Positions 1 through 8,763 are shown, counted from the first letter of the stretch. The stretch: 37,758 nt of DNA from Marinobacter excellens HL-55 (GCA_001314845.1 LJZQ01000033.1:1-37758); one strand, 5' to 3'. The notes: generated by a model not told the origin, from the sequence alone. Numbers and translations: made by a program.

Positions 1-297
1 GTTAATCCAAAGCTGCAACGCAATAGTCGCAAACGACGAAAACTACGCACTAGCAGCGTAAGCTGCTAGTCGTCCTGACCGGGTCGCCCGTAGCCCGGAG
101 CTACATCTCAGGACGTCATCGCTTACGGGATGCTCCGTTATCCAGAGTTCACTGGTTAGCGGCTAAGATTTAAAGAACTCGCCTCCTGCACCCTGGCCTT
201 CGGGTCGCTTGAGGTTAAATCAATAGAAGGACATAAACATGTAGATCTCAAGGCATAGTGCTGGCGGACGCGGGTTCAATTCCCGCCGTCTCCACCA
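1..297 (+). ncRNA. ssrA: tmRNA (3' part; 5' end lies before the window)
   Basis: Transfer-messenger RNA rescues stalled ribosomes and tags the incomplete protein for proteolysis. The tag reading frame is visible at 29-61 and encodes ANDENYALAA followed by TAA, the typical proteobacterial tag ending in ALAA. The 3' end at 266-297 carries a T-arm-like segment (GGTTCAATTCCC), the acceptor strand and a terminal CCA. Pseudoknot-like GC-rich segments lie between the tag and the acceptor arm. The 5' acceptor half is outside the window, so the gene is partial. An intrinsic terminator follows directly. Confidence 0.96.
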
Positions 298-302
298 ACT
301 TA

Positions 303-341
303 AACGAGAAAAGCCCCTGATTTTAGGGGCTTTTCTCGTTT
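303..341 (+). terminator. Intrinsic terminator of ssrA
   Basis: A perfect 16-bp stem (AACGAGAAAAGCCCCT and its complement) surrounds a GATTTT loop just after the tmRNA CCA end. The T-rich distal arm supplies a partial U-tract. Because the stem is symmetrical and A-rich on its left arm, it could work in both directions. Confidence 0.88.
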
Positions 342-446
342 CAGACGCAGAAACTAAACGCCACTTCACCCACCCGTCATGCACTTTACTTTCAATCAGA
401 GTAAGGTTTTCTCTCATCCTTCAATCACGGGCACGCGACACTCATC

Positions 447-1043
447 ATGAACCAACCCGATGATCCAGCCAGCCTGAGCGATCTACTCGAGCGCCTGCGG
501 GAGCGAACGGAAGGCCTCGACGAAGTTTCAGTCGGCGACATCGTGTCTGCCGTTGGCGAACGCTCTTTCGGGCCGCTTGTGCTTATTGCTGGTGTAGTCA
601 CGCTGACCCCGCTGATTGGCGATATCCCCGGTGTACCCACGTTGATGGGGCTCATGGTGATGCTTACTCTGGGGCAACTGGTTTTGCATCGGAACACCGT
701 ATGGATTCCCTCAAAATTATCCCGGCGGACGGTCTCAAGAGAAAAACTGACCAACGGCCTCCGCTGGATGGATAAACCGGCACGGTTTCTGGATCGCTGG
801 ACAAAGCAGCGGATGGCTTGGCTGGTTTCTGGCCCCGGGCAATATCTTATGGCCATTGCCTGCATGTCAGTAGCCGCTGCAATGCCTTTGATGGAGGTTA
901 TTCCATTCAGTGCCAATGGCGGGGGGCTGGCACTGACAGCATTCGGGCTGTCGATTATTGCCCGCGACGGCTTGTTGGCCATTCTGGCTATGCTGGTAAC
1001 TGGAAGTACAGCCTGGTTTCTACTCTCCAATATTCCGTGGTAG
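447..1043 (+). CDS. ExoD-family membrane protein (exopolysaccharide synthesis protein)
   Basis: A 198-residue integral membrane protein. The N-terminal 35 residues are soluble and acidic (LSDLLERLRERTEGLDEVSVGDI). They are followed by the ExoD-type stretch around residues 40-65 (SFGPLVLIAGVVTLTPLIGDIPGVP) and hydrophobic segments at about 45-80, 128-150 and 155-195. The repeated hydrophobic pattern with GDIPG matches the ExoD family, named from a Rhizobium exopolysaccharide mutant whose biochemical role is still unclear. The gene is the first after ssrA and appears monocistronic. I see only a weak ribosome binding site before the ATG, but no better start downstream. The family call is good; the physiological role is unknown. 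Confidence 0.8.
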   Translation: MNQPDDPASLSDLLERLRERTEGLDEVSVGDIVSAVGERSFGPLVLIAGVVTLTPLIGDIPGVPTLMGLMVMLTLGQLVLHRNTVWIPSKLSRRTVSREKLTNGLRWMDKPARFLDRWTKQRMAWLVSGPGQYLMAIACMSVAAAMPLMEVIPFSANGGGLALTAFGLSIIARDGLLAILAMLVTGSTAWFLLSNIPW

Positions 1044-1182
1044 CTAACTCTGTAGAGTTTCGTCACCATTTGAAACAAAGCTACTGAATCCTGCTCTACC
1101 GCAAAGCTGCTACTATTACTGCATATTCTCAGTTTCCGGTCTGACAATCGTCTGCCGGAGCAAACTGTATGATAGCCTCGAG

Positions 1183-1208
1183 AAAGCTCCTGCCACCCGG
1201 GGGCTTTT
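1183..1208 (+). other. GC-rich hairpin just before the cheV ribosome binding site
   Basis: AAAGCTCC at 1183-1190 can pair with GGGGGCTTT at 1199-1207 across an 8-base loop, with one G-U pair, and is followed by T-rich sequence. It resembles a weak terminator or attenuator between the ExoD gene and cheV, and its right arm ends about 8 bases from the AGAAGGA ribosome binding site. It may separate the two transcription units or influence cheV translation. Only the pairing is seen; function is inferred. Confidence 0.35.
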
Positions 1209-1230
1209 GCATTTAGAAGGATCAGGTTCT

Positions 1231-2118
1231 ATGTCCAGCAAAGCAAAGCAGTCCCAGAAACTCCTGCTTTTCAGTCTGTTCGGGACGCGGCTTTTTGGCA
1301 TCGGCACACTGAAAATCCGTGAGATTCTGCCATTCCAGCGGCTCACCAAACTGCCTCACAGCCATCACGCGGTCATCGGAACGGCGACGTTTCGTCATTC
1401 CGCGGTGCCGGTTATTGATATGGCGGCGGCGGTGGGCTACCCGGCCTTGTCAAAGGAAGAGCGGGATAACGCGTCCATTATTATTACCGATATCCAGCGA
1501 CAGGAAATCGGGTTTCTGGTTCGCAGTGTTCAGCAGATTATCGAAACCGACTGGAAGAGCGTAATGCCGCCGCCGAAGGCTTTGGGCGCCAACGCCTTTA
1601 TCACCGGCCTGCTTGATCTGGATGGCGACATCATTCAATTGCTGGATGTGGAATTGCTGCTGGCCAAGGTCTACCCGGAGTCTCTGGATGCACAGAATGT
1701 GGTGCTGTCAGACCTACAGAGTGAAACCCTGAAATCCCTGAACATTCTGTTGGTGGACGACTCTCAGGTGGCTCGCAAACAACTGTGCGATGTTTTGGAC
1801 AGCAAAGACATCACCTATCATGTCACCACCAACGGTGACGACGCCCTGCAGGTGTTACTGAGCCAGGATGAACGGGGCACCCCGATTGACATACTGGTCA
1901 GTGATATCGAGATGCCTGGCCTGGATGGCTACGAGCTGACCTTCAACGTGCGGGACAACACCGGCCTGAAGCAGCCTTACATCATCCTGCACACCTCACT
2001 GAACAGTGAGATGAGCCTGGCCTACGCCAACCAGGTGGGGGCCAATGAGGCATTGACCAAGTTTGATGCCGAAGAATTGATGCAGGCCATGCTCAAGGGC
2101 GCTGCCCAGGCCGGTTAA
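1231..2118 (+). CDS. cheV: CheV-type chemotaxis coupling protein (CheW domain + receiver)
   Basis: Couples chemoreceptors to the CheA kinase and probably takes part in adaptation through phosphorylation. From the ATG at 1231 it has 295 residues: a CheW-like domain at about 10-150 (LFGTRLFGIGTLKIREI, then LDLDGDIIQLLDVELLL) and a receiver at about 172-292. The receiver shows the acidic pair VDDS, the phospho-acceptor Asp in SDIEMPGLDGYEL, and the conserved Lys in LTKF. I chose ATG 1231 because AGAAGGA lies about 10 bases upstream; the in-frame TTG at 1207 has no ribosome binding site. No other chemotaxis gene is nearby, as is common for cheV. Its stop codon overlaps the stop codon of the converging ThDP-enzyme gene. 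Confidence 0.9.
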   Translation: MSSKAKQSQKLLLFSLFGTRLFGIGTLKIREILPFQRLTKLPHSHHAVIGTATFRHSAVPVIDMAAAVGYPALSKEERDNASIIITDIQRQEIGFLVRSVQQIIETDWKSVMPPPKALGANAFITGLLDLDGDIIQLLDVELLLAKVYPESLDAQNVVLSDLQSETLKSLNILLVDDSQVARKQLCDVLDSKDITYHVTTNGDDALQVLLSQDERGTPIDILVSDIEMPGLDGYELTFNVRDNTGLKQPYIILHTSLNSEMSLAYANQVGANEALTKFDAEELMQAMLKGAAQAG

Positions 2119-3785
2119 AGCCTGCAGGTGAGTTCGCTCAATTCTTCATCGAAGACCCGGCGATTCTCGCTGTAATCCACCGGCACCTCCACCAGGTGCA
2201 CACCGCCTGCAGCCAGGGCGCCCGCCAGTGTTGGCTGCAGATCTTCCGCCCGCTCAATCCGGTGCCCCTCAGCACCGTATGCGCGGGCGTAGGTAACAAA
2301 ATCCGGATTGCCGTAATCCAGCCCGAAGTCGGTAAAGCCCTCTTGCCCCTGCTTCCACTTGATCATGCCGTAGGCGTTGTCATTGATGATCAACACCACC
2401 AGGTTGAGCTTCAGTCGAACGGCGGTTTCCAGTTCCTGACTGTTCATCATGAAACCGCCATCGCCACAAACCGCCATTACCTTGAGATCCGGGTACAGCA
2501 TGGCCGCCATCATGGCACTGGGCAGGCCCGCACCCATGGAGGCCAGGGCATTATCCAATAACACGGTGTTGTTGTCGTATGCCGGGTAGTTGCGGGCAAA
2601 CCAGAGTTTGTACATGCCGTTGTCTAGGGCAATGATGCCATCGTCCGGCATAACCTGCCGCACGTCATGGACAATGCGCTGGGGAATCACCGGGAACCGG
2701 TTATCTTCGGCCCGCTCCTGCAGGTGCGCATCCACCGCCTGCTTCACTTCCATCAGCCCGGCAAAGTCGTGATTGGCGCACTGGCCGCAATGCTCGGCCA
2801 GGTATTCCACACTGTTGGCAATATCACCCACCACCTCGTGCTGGGGAAAATAGACCGGGTCCACGTCGGCACCGCTGAAGTTTACATGGATGACTTTTTT
2901 ACCGCCGGGGGTCATAAAGAAGGGTGGTTTTTCGACCACGTCGTGGCCAACGTTGATCACAAGATCGGCACGATCAATGGCGCAATGGACAAAATCACCG
3001 GAAGACAGCGCTGCGTTGCCCAGGTAACCCGGATGGCGTTCATCAACCACACCTTTACCCATCTGCGTTGTGAAAAACGGAATACCGGTCACGTTGATCA
3101 AATGCAGCAGCGCCTGAGACACCCGCTTACGGTTAGCGCCGGCGCCAATCATGATCAGTGGGTGGCGGGCTTCGCGTAGCATGTCGCAGGCCATTTCCAG
3201 ACTTTTCTGACTGGCCGACGGCCGGCGGGCATCACTGGGCGCAAAAATATGGGTATCGGAGGCAGGCGTCTCGGCCGCTATGTCTTCCGGCAGTTCCAGA
3301 TGCACAGCGCCGGGGCGCTCTTCGGAAGCCAGCCGAAAGGCCTCGCGAACTTTCGCTGGTATGGTATTGGCATTACTGATCTGCCGGGTGTATTTGGTGA
3401 GCGGGCGCATCAGATCCACCACATCCAGAATCTGGAACAGGCCCTGCTTCGACGATTTGATCGGCTTCTGGCCGGAGATCATCATCATGGGCATACCGCC
3501 CAGCTGAGCATAGGCCGCTGCGGTAACGAGGTTGGTGGCGCCAGGGCCCAGGGTGGAGAGGCAAACGCCAACCTGGCCGGTCAGGCGGCCGTAGGTGGCG
3601 GCCATAAACCCGGCGGCCTGCTCATGGCGGTTGAGTATCAACTGAATGCTGGAATTACGAAGAGCTTCGATGAACGCCAGATTTTCTTCACCCGGCACCG
3701 CGAAGATGTATTTAACGCCTTCGTTCTCCAGCGCCCGGATAAACAGCTCTGCTCCGTTCGGAACCGTTCGTTGCTCGTTGGCCAT
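2115..3785 (-). CDS. Acetolactate-synthase-like ThDP-dependent enzyme (large-subunit type)
   Basis: A 556-residue enzyme of the acetohydroxyacid synthase/pyruvate oxidase superfamily, which joins or oxidises 2-oxo acids using thiamine diphosphate. The N-terminal ThDP-binding domain has FAVPGEENLAF and the catalytic Glu in NRHEQAAGF (about residues 25-60). A central domain follows (about 190-330). The C-terminal domain has the metal/ThDP motif GDGGFMMNSQELETA running to NDNAYG (about 430-465). The motif KSSKQGLFQ resembles catabolic acetolactate synthases. No small regulatory subunit gene is adjacent, so an anabolic IlvBN role is unlikely. Start: ATG 3785 sits 5 bases from AAAAGGA; the ATG two codons earlier would overlap that site. 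It is the last gene after the ATP-grasp and Cys-peptidase-like genes, 30 bases from the latter, so it may serve the same pathway. The true substrate is not known. Confidence 0.85.
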   Translation of the reverse strand: MANEQRTVPNGAELFIRALENEGVKYIFAVPGEENLAFIEALRNSSIQLILNRHEQAAGFMAATYGRLTGQVGVCLSTLGPGATNLVTAAAYAQLGGMPMMMISGQKPIKSSKQGLFQILDVVDLMRPLTKYTRQISNANTIPAKVREAFRLASEERPGAVHLELPEDIAAETPASDTHIFAPSDARRPSASQKSLEMACDMLREARHPLIMIGAGANRKRVSQALLHLINVTGIPFFTTQMGKGVVDERHPGYLGNAALSSGDFVHCAIDRADLVINVGHDVVEKPPFFMTPGGKKVIHVNFSGADVDPVYFPQHEVVGDIANSVEYLAEHCGQCANHDFAGLMEVKQAVDAHLQERAEDNRFPVIPQRIVHDVRQVMPDDGIIALDNGMYKLWFARNYPAYDNNTVLLDNALASMGAGLPSAMMAAMLYPDLKVMAVCGDGGFMMNSQELETAVRLKLNLVVLIINDNAYGMIKWKQGQEGFTDFGLDYGNPDFVTYARAYGAEGHRIERAEDLQPTLAGALAAGGVHLVEVPVDYSENRRVFDEELSELTCRL

Positions 3786-3815
3786 AACCATCCTTTTGAT
3801 CAGTGAGTTCCTGAA

Positions 3816-5843
3816 TCAGTCGGTTCTGGGTGGCTCTGCCTGCAACACATCTGCCGGCAGCCGGTCTTCACCCCAACTGCGATACACGCCATCTGTTACG
3901 CGGCGAAGTTCGTCATCGTTCACTTCTGCCGGCTCACCCCGCTCCAACGGATCGTAATGATAAATGTAAAGCCGCGACGTGAACTGCTCGACGGGCAGTG
4001 ACGACTCACCGAAACGCTCCCCGGAGCCAGACGTGCTTACCTGCACACCATCACCCCAGTTCTGGCCGCTGTCATTGTTGGGATTGAAGAAGTACACCCG
4101 CATCTCGTTATCCGGCCCCAGGGCAACTCTGAGAATGGTAATGGCATGCCAACCGATAAAACGAGCGGCGCTGTCGGTCACGGCGATGCCTGCCGGCTGT
4201 GGGTGTATCAGCGGCTGATTGCCGTTGTAATAAGGATGATAGCTGGCGTAAAAATGCCGGATGAAACCGTCCAGGTCGGCCAGCTTGCCGGTGGCGACGT
4301 CCACATTAATGGCGAAGCCACGGCCAGCAGACCAACCGTGGAACTCGGGGTTCACCCATTTATGGGGATCACCTTCACGGCCTATGCACAAGCGTCCCAT
4401 TTCGGCGTAGATACGGTCGAGGTGCGGCACCACCACCAGGGAAACCGGATCAAGATCCAGAGTCACTTCCGAGGCGACACCTCCGGCACTGTGGGCAGAA
4501 GAGACCGGTTTACCCTCAAAGTGCATCACAATTTCGTTATCTCGCGCCGCCCACGCCACCATCTGCAGCAAATAATCCGGATCGTTGTATGCCCACATGG
4601 ACAGCGCACGGGCTGACTGACAAGTCGGGTTATTGCCCTGCCCCACGCCCAACGGCTGGCCCAGCATGTTCAGCACACCCTGCATCAGCCAGGCTGCCGG
4701 CGCAGGCTCATAGCCATTAGCAAACTGCAGACGCTCCCGGGCCTCAGGGCAAAGTGACAACCGAACCTGACGCCAGAGAGCCGGCGCCACCGGAGGTTGG
4801 TACAAAATACCTCGCTCCAGAAGCAGAGCCAGACCATACAGGCCCTGTGCTGTTTCCGGGAAAATTGATTCCTCAATCAAGGTTCGCACCAGCTCGCTGT
4901 AACAAAGCAGGCAATCCCGGCCCGTGCTGGACAGTCCCAGAGTGTCAGTCAACAGAGAGTTGCGATCGTCCAGAATAAAACGCACGAAGGTGGCATGGTA
5001 AGGCGATACCAGACCAGTATCGTGCATGGAGCGAGCGAAGCCGGTGGCCTCGTTCTGCAACGCGGCACTGTCCATAGACTCTAATCGCTGCACATAAACC
5101 AACGTACCCGGATCTTCACTGCAGGCCCGCGTTGGGCCATACAAGCTGGAAATAAGTCGATCTGCACCCCGGCCGGCGCCGCCCAGATCGGCGTCAGGGT
5201 CTGCCCGGCAAATGGCAATCTGGGTGATCATTCGGCGGGCGTCCGTCACCCGGATGGGCCGCTGCTCAAGAATGCGCCAGATCTCTTCGATCAGGCTATC
5301 GATGACGTGCTCATAACCGATGTGGGTGGCTACATGCTGAACCAGTGCCTGGCTGATCAACGCCAGCTTGCCCTGCTCCCGCTCTACCTCGCCGGTCATG
5401 CCAAACAGCAGTCCCAGGTTAATGGCCAATACTTGAGTCAGGTAATGACGAGCCTGTTCCGCCGACACACTTGGATGCAGGTAATCCCCCCGGGCCACGG
5501 CCAATAACCGAAGCTCACTGAATGCCTCGATCACCACAGTATCTGCGTTCGGGCTTTGCAGCGAGTAGGTGGTCAGGGAGGGTAGAAGGATGCCAGGCTC
5601 CGCCCAGTCAGTGCCGTCGTATACTCCGGCCTCTTCCAGTCGACGAGCTCGGGCGTCGATGGCCTGACAACCACCCGGCTGCAAAAGCACCCGCCGGGCA
5701 GTGTCAAACAACTTGGGGAGCTTGCCGGCCTTGGCAAACTGCCGGCTTTCTTCCAGAGCGGCGATGGACTCGTCCAGTTTCTGCAACAGCTTGTCAAAGT
5801 TGACGACTGACGGCTGACGGCTGGCAGGTTGGCGTTCACTCAA
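3816..5843 (-). CDS. Uncharacterised protein with a possible papain/calpain-like C-terminal domain
   Basis: A 675-residue soluble protein with no signal peptide or membrane segment; I do not recognise the whole. The N-terminal part (about 1-380) is helical and Leu/Ala/Glu-rich, starting with a coiled-coil-like segment (LLQKLDESIAALEE). The C-terminal part has three suggestive elements in order: Cys408 at a helix start (NPTCQSARALSMWA), His566 in a beta strand (GWHAITILRVAL), and Asn587 (YFFNPNNDSGQNWG). This Cys, His-Ala, Asn-Pro order resembles calpain/papain-like peptidases or transferases (HA...NPWG in calpains). The start is TTG at 5843, supported by GAGGAG 6 bases upstream; no ATG fits. 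It lies 53 bases after the ATP-grasp gene and 30 before the ThDP enzyme. It could be a peptidase, amidase or acyl/peptidyl transferase. The triad is inferred from pattern only. Confidence 0.72.
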   Translation of the reverse strand: MSERQPASRQPSVVNFDKLLQKLDESIAALEESRQFAKAGKLPKLFDTARRVLLQPGGCQAIDARARRLEEAGVYDGTDWAEPGILLPSLTTYSLQSPNADTVVIEAFSELRLLAVARGDYLHPSVSAEQARHYLTQVLAINLGLLFGMTGEVEREQGKLALISQALVQHVATHIGYEHVIDSLIEEIWRILEQRPIRVTDARRMITQIAICRADPDADLGGAGRGADRLISSLYGPTRACSEDPGTLVYVQRLESMDSAALQNEATGFARSMHDTGLVSPYHATFVRFILDDRNSLLTDTLGLSSTGRDCLLCYSELVRTLIEESIFPETAQGLYGLALLLERGILYQPPVAPALWRQVRLSLCPEARERLQFANGYEPAPAAWLMQGVLNMLGQPLGVGQGNNPTCQSARALSMWAYNDPDYLLQMVAWAARDNEIVMHFEGKPVSSAHSAGGVASEVTLDLDPVSLVVVPHLDRIYAEMGRLCIGREGDPHKWVNPEFHGWSAGRGFAINVDVATGKLADLDGFIRHFYASYHPYYNGNQPLIHPQPAGIAVTDSAARFIGWHAITILRVALGPDNEMRVYFFNPNNDSGQNWGDGVQVSTSGSGERFGESSLPVEQFTSRLYIYHYDPLERGEPAEVNDDELRRVTDGVYRSWGEDRLPADVLQAEPPRTD

Positions 5844-5896
5844 ACGAGGCTCCTCAGGGCCTGCATCAAACCCTTTTTTATTAATGCATGCCTCGA

Positions 5897-7129
5897 TTAT
5901 ACATAAAAATCGAGTTCTTCCTGATGTTTGAGCAAGTCCCGCAAAACGTAGGGGTCTTCGCCAAAGAAGTAAATCAAGCCCCAGTGGGTACCAAAGGCGG
6001 TACGTTTGGTGACGGTTTCCTCAACCGGCGGCGTCAGTTCGTGAGACTCAAAGTAGTCGTGATTCTCGGTCTCTTCCGGGATCTCCAGACGGCTGACCAC
6101 GCGACGACGGGGGTATACACCGAAGCAGCCAGCGTAGCCCTTGGCATCCACCACCTCTTTCGGGAAAAAGGCTTTGATTTCCTCTTCAGTGGTTTTCGGA
6201 TCAAACGCCATGATCAGACCCTGATAGGCGTTGAATCCGTAGGCGCGTTCCAACAGCTCAAACACTTTGAAGCCGGGTGGACGATAAGCCACCTCACCGA
6301 AGTACATGGTACCGTCGCTGGTGACAAAGTATTCCGGATGAACAAAGCCGAACTCGATATCAAACGTTTTGATCAGCTTCTCGATCTGCGCGGTGATTTC
6401 GGCACGGTATTTCTCAAGATCCGGCGTCGCCGGCACGAACACCGAGTAGCCCAGGGTCACGTACTCGGAAATGTTCAGAAAGCAGATTTTGCCATTGTGA
6501 ATCCAGGCCTCGACTGCAAACTCCCAGCCGTCCAGATGGGACTCCATCAGTACCGGAAATTCCTCATCAGGAATGGTGTCAACTTCATCCGGGGTTCGAA
6601 TCACCCGGTGGCCAAGGCAGCCGGCTTTGTCGAAAGCTTTCAAGTGGATGGGGTCATTGGGATCGCCATCCAGCTTCAGCAAGGTCTGGTTCACTCGCTT
6701 GAGAAAACGGACCACGTCTTCGCGGTCGTGGGCTTCTTCAAATATGCCCACACGAATACCGCCGAGCTGGGCACGACGCTTCATCAGCGCTTTGTCACGC
6801 AGCAGCATGGCCTGGCCAAAAAGCCGCGGATTGCCCATCAACACCGAGTTGATGGCACCAGCCCATTCGACGGTTTCTTCAAACAGTGGGATGGCGACGT
6901 CCACGCCCATTTCCTGAAGGGTTTGAGCAATCTCAAAAGAGCGGTCGTTCAGGCGCTCGAAGTTCCAGGGCAAGTACGGAATGTTGTGTTCTGTGCAGTA
7001 GGGTTCAGCCCAGTCCGGCGCGACAACCACGTATTTGCGGTCAAACTTGTCGGCCGCTTCTATGGCGTTGAGGCTCCAGCCCAGGAGGGCAATATACCCT
7101 TTGTCGGGATTGTAGTTCTGTTCAGTCAC
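5897..7129 (-). CDS. ATP-grasp domain protein (putative carboxylate-amine/thiol ligase)
   Basis: A 410-residue ATP-grasp protein, which by family precedent activates a carboxylate as an acyl phosphate and joins it to an amine or thiol. An N-terminal Rossmann-like pre-ATP-grasp domain (about 10-110) precedes the ATP-grasp core (ESHLDGWEFAVEAWIHNGK about 196-214; HPEYFVTSDG 264-273; GEVAYRPPG 278-286). The last motif normally reads E-x-N-x-R-x-x-G. Here Ala281 replaces the metal-binding Asn, while Glu279 and Arg283 are kept. A C-terminal domain of about 100 residues follows. The start is GTG 7129, with GGAGAG upstream. It is first in a run with the Cys-peptidase-like and ThDP-enzyme genes; upstream lies the mqo terminator. 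Substrate unknown. Confidence 0.82.
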   Translation of the reverse strand: MTEQNYNPDKGYIALLGWSLNAIEAADKFDRKYVVVAPDWAEPYCTEHNIPYLPWNFERLNDRSFEIAQTLQEMGVDVAIPLFEETVEWAGAINSVLMGNPRLFGQAMLLRDKALMKRRAQLGGIRVGIFEEAHDREDVVRFLKRVNQTLLKLDGDPNDPIHLKAFDKAGCLGHRVIRTPDEVDTIPDEEFPVLMESHLDGWEFAVEAWIHNGKICFLNISEYVTLGYSVFVPATPDLEKYRAEITAQIEKLIKTFDIEFGFVHPEYFVTSDGTMYFGEVAYRPPGFKVFELLERAYGFNAYQGLIMAFDPKTTEEEIKAFFPKEVVDAKGYAGCFGVYPRRRVVSRLEIPEETENHDYFESHELTPPVEETVTKRTAFGTHWGLIYFFGEDPYVLRDLLKHQEELDFYV

Positions 7130-7214
7130 AGGCGCTCTCCACGTTAAGGGTTAGCCCTCTACCCTGAACCTATTGACTGTAAATCGCAACTTTCTCCACC
7201 CGGTCACCCTAACG

Positions 7215-7247
7215 AAAAACGGGCGCCGGCATTTAGCCTGGCGCCCG
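7215..7247 (-). terminator. Intrinsic terminator of mqo
   Basis: On the minus strand GGGCGCCAGGC, loop TAAAT, then GCCGGCGCCC forms a strong stem (7 GC pairs, a bulge, then 3 more), followed by GTTTTT. It lies 35 bases after the mqo stop and separates mqo from the ATP-grasp operon. Confidence 0.85.
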
Positions 7248-7281
7248 CAAAGAAGCACTTAATTTACGCCGAACATTCCGA

Positions 7282-8763
7282 TCAGTTCAGCCGCAAGGTC
7301 GACAACGTTCGTTCACGCACACGGTTAAGCAGTGCTTCGTCCTCTACCAATGTCTGGCCATAAGAAGGCACCAGCACCCGCATGCGCTCCTGCCACTGAT
7401 CCGTTTTAATCTTCTCTGGGAAACAGCGCTCAATCACATCCAACATGGCATTGGCGGCCGTGGAAGCCCCGGGAGACGCGCCCAACAGAGCCGCAAGGGT
7501 GCCATCTTTGGCCGCAACAATCTCAGTACCAAATTCCAGCTTGCCGCCGCCGTCAGTCGTCTGTTTGATAATCTGAACCCGCTGGCCAGCCATCTGAAGT
7601 TTCCAGTCTTCTTCCCGAGCATCAGGGAAAAAGTTACGTAAAGCCTCGACTCGATCGCTGTGCGACTGGAACACTTCGCCGATAAGATAACGTGTTAAAT
7701 CCATATTACTTTTGCTCACTGACAGCATCGGGCGCAGGTTGGCTGCGCGCACCGAACCGAACAGGTCAAACATGGATCCCTGCTTGAGGAACCGGGTTGT
7801 AAAACCCGCAAAGGGTCCGAACAGCAACGCCGGCTCACCGTTAATGATTCGTGTATCCAGGTGTGGTACCGACATCGGCGGCGCACCGATGGGTGCCTTA
7901 CCATACACTTTGGAGTCATGCTGCTTGACTACGTCCGGCTTCTGACAGACAAGCCATTGGCCACTGACCGGGAAACCGCCGTAGCCTTTAGCCTCTTGGA
8001 CGCCCGATTTCTGAAGCATGGGCAGAGCACCGCCACCGGCACCGAGGAACACAAAACCGGCTTCGAGCTTGGTCAGCTCTCCGGTTTTCTGGTTTTTAAC
8101 GCGCAATTTCCAGCGCCCATTATCGCGCTGGTCGATGTAATGCACCGGACTGCTCAGCATCAGCTCAAAATTGGGCTGGGTTTCCAGCCACTTGACCATG
8201 CTGCGGGTCAGCGAGCCGAAATCCACATCAGAACCATGCTTGATACGAGTGGCCGCAACCCGCTGCATGGGGTCGCGCTGGTTGACCACCAACGGCATCC
8301 ACTCGGCCAGGTCTTCCGGGCTCTCGGTGTATTCCATTTCCCGGAACAGGTGGTGGGCTTTCAGGCGTTCGAATCTACGTTTGAGGAAGGCGACGTCTTT
8401 CTCGCCCCAGACAAAGCTCTGGTGCGGCGTGCGGTTAATGAAGGTGGAAGGTTCTGGCAATATGCCCTGCTCAACGAGGTACGACCAGAACTGCAGAGAC
8501 ACTTCGTATTGCGCGTTGATTTGCAGCGCCCGGGCAATTTCAACGTCGCCATCGTCGGTTTCTGGCGTGTAATTAAGCTCGCAGTAGCCTGCGTGACCAG
8601 TCCCTGCGTTGTTCCATCCATCGGTGCTTTCATGGGCAACGTGATCTAAACGCTCCACCATCACGATGTCCAGGGACGGGTCCAGCTGCCTGAGCATCAT
8701 GCCGAGAGTCGCGCTCATGACGCCCCCTCCGACCAGCACTACATCTGCCTGTCTAACGGCCAT
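7282..8763 (-). CDS. mqo: Malate:quinone oxidoreductase
   Basis: FAD-dependent peripheral membrane enzyme that oxidises malate to oxaloacetate and passes electrons to quinone, serving the TCA cycle in place of or beside NAD malate dehydrogenase. At 493 residues it has the usual family length. The N-terminal dinucleotide-binding motif is visible (DVVLVGGGVMSATLG), followed by the characteristic Mqo stretch DGWNNAGTGHAGYCELNYTP (about residues 48-67) and GLY-rich C-terminal segments (AALLGASPGASTAANAM). The gene is monocistronic, with its own terminator and a long upstream gap. A fumarase gene occurs elsewhere in the window, but the two are not an operon. Confidence 0.96.
   Translation of the reverse strand: MAVRQADVVLVGGGVMSATLGMMLRQLDPSLDIVMVERLDHVAHESTDGWNNAGTGHAGYCELNYTPETDDGDVEIARALQINAQYEVSLQFWSYLVEQGILPEPSTFINRTPHQSFVWGEKDVAFLKRRFERLKAHHLFREMEYTESPEDLAEWMPLVVNQRDPMQRVAATRIKHGSDVDFGSLTRSMVKWLETQPNFELMLSSPVHYIDQRDNGRWKLRVKNQKTGELTKLEAGFVFLGAGGGALPMLQKSGVQEAKGYGGFPVSGQWLVCQKPDVVKQHDSKVYGKAPIGAPPMSVPHLDTRIINGEPALLFGPFAGFTTRFLKQGSMFDLFGSVRAANLRPMLSVSKSNMDLTRYLIGEVFQSHSDRVEALRNFFPDAREEDWKLQMAGQRVQIIKQTTDGGGKLEFGTEIVAAKDGTLAALLGASPGASTAANAMLDVIERCFPEKIKTDQWQERMRVLVPSYGQTLVEDEALLNRVRERTLSTLRLN

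Noticed and set aside
425..1147. 240-codon minus-strand open frame
   Set aside because: Antisense to the ExoD-family gene; Ser/Arg/Pro-rich with no motif.
5888..7147. 419-codon plus-strand open frame
   Set aside because: Antisense to the ATP-grasp gene and lacks recognisable motifs.
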